A DNA stretch of 7,096 bases from NCBI GenBank assembly GCA_020350865.1, contig CP070726.1, positions 2,409,703 through 2,416,798 of the forward strand, read 5' to 3'. Numbering within the stretch: the stretch's first letter is position 1; each line of letters starts with the position of its first letter. The notes beneath the pieces were generated by a model that searched no databases, had not been told where the DNA came from, and worked only from the letters and a program-made list of their open reading frames with translations. Positions 5,716 through 7,096 of the stretch are shown here, in pieces. The DNA is from Thermoplasmata archaeon. Lineage in GTDB: Archaea; Thermoplasmatota; Thermoplasmata; GCA-020350865. The position numbers and the translations under genes were made by a program.

Positions 5716-6738
5716 ATGGATGACATGATAATTGAAAAGGACAGAATGCCCGAATGGTCCCACGAGCTTTCGGACTACACGATATTTGCCCCCCAGCGCA
5801 AGGGGGATGTCGTAATATTCGATGTCATGACCAATGTCAATCAGGTTGTTTTGCACTACGCCAATGCCGTAAAGCCTCCCAAGCACGTCTTCTTTCCACA
5901 GACCGAAACATTGTTCTCGTACGAAAAAAGACCCGAACTAAAAGTCAGATCCCCGGAGTACAAAGAGGGAAAGGTACTGCTCTTTGGTGTGCGTCCCTGC
6001 GATGCACGCAGCTTTCTCATACTGGATAAACTATTCTACTGGGACGAGGAAGACAGCCTCTATAAAAAGAGAAGGGACAGAACAGTCATCATAGGCCTGG
6101 CATGCAACTCGCCCCATCACAACTGCTTCTGCACCTCTGTGGGGGGCCATCCCCATGGAAAGGAAGGCATGGATGTGCTGCTGACCGATCTTGGTGACAG
6201 GTACTATGTGGAGGTATTAACAGAGAAGGGTGAGGAAGTCATAAAGAAACCGGACACACTGTTCTCCAAGGCCTCCCCCGAGGATACTGTGCTGAAAGAT
6301 AAGTTAAGAGCCGAAGCAGAAGAAAAGGTCACAAAACATGTCGAAACCGAGGGTGTGCACGAGAAACTGGACGAGCTCTTCGATTCCGATTACTGGGATG
6401 AGGAAGCTCAAACCTGTGTCGGATGCGGAATATGTACCTTCCTCTGCCCCACATGCCACTGCTTCGATATCACGGACGAGGATTTCGGGGATTCCGGCCG
6501 GAGAATAAGGACATGGGACACCTGCATGGTCCCGGAATACTCTGTTCATGCTTCAGGCTACAATCCGCGCCCGGGCAAGAAGTTTCGGACTCGAAACAGG
6601 ATCTACCACAAATACCGTTATTTCCCGGAAAGGTTCGGTGTCATTGCCTGTGTGGGATGCGGCAGGTGTATAAGCAGGTGCCCCGTGGGCAGGGACATAA
6701 CCGAGGCCATCTCCAAGGCAAAGGAGGTGGAGCCGTGA
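5716..6738 (+). CDS. AsrA/HydB-like (Flox-type) protein with two 4Fe-4S motifs
   Basis: This 340-residue protein belongs to the anaerobic sulfite reductase subunit A / sulfhydrogenase beta family, with the usual size. Features in order are RPCDARS (C95), the family element GLACNSPHHNCFC (C130, C137, C139), the first cluster motif C234, C237, C240, C244 with CPTCHC (C247, C249), C270, and the final cluster motif C312, C315, C318, C322 (CPVGRD). These proteins pass electrons between an FAD/NAD(P)H subunit and the rest of the complex, and the gene is followed by exactly such a reductase. I chose ATG 5716 (preceded by GAGATGA, 13 nt after the previous stop) over an in-frame upstream ATG at 5650, which would overlap the previous gene by over 50 nt and adds residues out of frame with that gene. 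It shares its overall motif order with the preceding gene, so the two look like distant paralogues. Confidence 0.85.
   Translation: MDDMIIEKDRMPEWSHELSDYTIFAPQRKGDVVIFDVMTNVNQVVLHYANAVKPPKHVFFPQTETLFSYEKRPELKVRSPEYKEGKVLLFGVRPCDARSFLILDKLFYWDEEDSLYKKRRDRTVIIGLACNSPHHNCFCTSVGGHPHGKEGMDVLLTDLGDRYYVEVLTEKGEEVIKKPDTLFSKASPEDTVLKDKLRAEAEEKVTKHVETEGVHEKLDELFDSDYWDEEAQTCVGCGICTFLCPTCHCFDITDEDFGDSGRRIRTWDTCMVPEYSVHASGYNPRPGKKFRTRNRIYHKYRYFPERFGVIACVGCGRCISRCPVGRDITEAISKAKEVEP
6723..6730 (+). promoter_or_regulatory. Ribosome binding site for the FAD/NAD(P)H reductase (GGAGGTGG)
   Basis: A near-perfect GGAGGTGG lies 4 nt before the GTG at 6735, inside the end of the preceding gene. It fixes the start on a GTG that overlaps the TGA stop (GTGA), a sign of coupled translation and fixed stoichiometry. 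Confidence 0.7.
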
Positions 6739-7096
6739 ATTCCGAGCACTCCTATGTGCCGAACCTCGCCACCATAATCGAGATAAGGGAGGAGGCCACC
6801 GGTGAGAGGGGGATTAAGACCTTCAAGGTGAGAATCAACGACGATGATGTCAGAAAGAATTTCAACCACAGACCCGGTCAGTGCGCAATGCTGAGTGTAT
6901 TCGGGGTTGGTGAGAGCATCTTTGGTATTGCCTCGCCGCCCACATGGAAGGATTTCTTGGAGTTCTCCATAATGCGGGTGGGCAACGTCACATCCGCTCT
7001 CCACCAGATGAAGGTAGGGGATGTCATTGGCATCAGGGGTCCTCTGGGCAACGGCTTTCCTCTGGAGGATTTCAAAGGTAAAAACATGATTTTTAT
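6735..7096 (+). CDS. AsrB/HydG/FloxA-like FAD- and NAD(P)H-binding reductase (5' part)
   Basis: The first 120 residues are visible and the gene runs off the window. It has the beta-barrel FAD domain of the ferredoxin-NADP reductase superfamily, in the branch that includes AsrB, sulfhydrogenase gamma, FloxA and PyrK. The signs are RPGQCAML at 46-53 (FAD barrel), FGIASPP at 63-69 (the place of the flavin-contacting RxxS/T-type motif), a RVGNVTSALHQM stretch at about 81-92, and GDVIGIRGPLGNGFP at about 95-109. The nucleotide-binding domain and the cysteine-rich C-terminal [2Fe-2S] site typical of this branch should lie beyond the edge. The subunit would exchange hydride with NADH or NADPH and pass single electrons to the iron-sulfur proteins encoded just upstream. 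The AsrA-like then AsrB-like order is shared by Flox, sulfite reductase (asr) and group 3b hydrogenase (hyd) operons, so the final partner depends on what follows. Confidence 0.88.
   Translation, partial: MNSEHSYVPNLATIIEIREEATGERGIKTFKVRINDDDVRKNFNHRPGQCAMLSVFGVGESIFGIASPPTWKDFLEFSIMRVGNVTSALHQMKVGDVIGIRGPLGNGFPLEDFKGKNMIF

Overview
The window is one dense, plus-strand operon fragment of iron-sulfur flavoprotein genes for soluble anaerobic electron transfer. Both ends are cut inside genes. Every junction is an overlap or a gap of about 14 nt or less. I see no RNA gene, mobile element, CRISPR array, terminator or promoter, and no gene-free stretch over 300 nt. The one apparent gap, 3147-3293, is the continuation of an interrupted hdrA.

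Layout: (1) 1-468, 3' end of a first hdrA; (2) 469-1236, a long mvhD-type [2Fe-2S] subunit with a C-terminal winged-helix-like extension; (3) 1233-4250, a second, double-length hdrA (about 1005 codons, two FAD modules) split by an in-frame TAA at 3144-3146; (4) 4265-4705, a short mvhD; (5) 4695-5702 and (6) 5716-6738, two related iron-sulfur proteins resembling the FrhB/AsrA-like subunits of Flox or sulfhydrogenase complexes; (7) 6735-7096 and beyond, the N-terminal part of an AsrB/HydG/FloxA-like FAD-NAD(P)H reductase, which starts on a GTG overlapping the previous stop.

How they may work together (inference from family knowledge): the reductase at the 3' end would exchange electrons between NAD(P)H and its FAD. 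The two 4Fe-4S proteins would carry them to MvhD, and MvhD would pass them to HdrA. HdrA is the flavin subunit at which electrons are bifurcated or confurcated between ferredoxin and a disulfide-type acceptor in Hdr complexes. The set resembles the FloxABCD-HdrABC systems of anaerobic bacteria and archaea. Here the hdrA-mvhD pair is present twice, and HdrB and HdrC are not in the window.

Organism: an anaerobe. Frequent AGG/AGA arginine and ATA isoleucine codons, GTG/TTG starts with strong GGAGGTGG ribosome sites, and tandem hdrA-mvhD genes fit an archaeon (for example a euryarchaeal or Thermoplasmatota-like lineage). An anaerobic sulfate-reducing or syntrophic bacterium cannot be excluded. 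The most notable items are the ochre codon inside an otherwise conserved hdrA, the duplicated hdrA-mvhD module whose two MvhD copies differ in form, and the pairing with an NAD(P)H-type input module.
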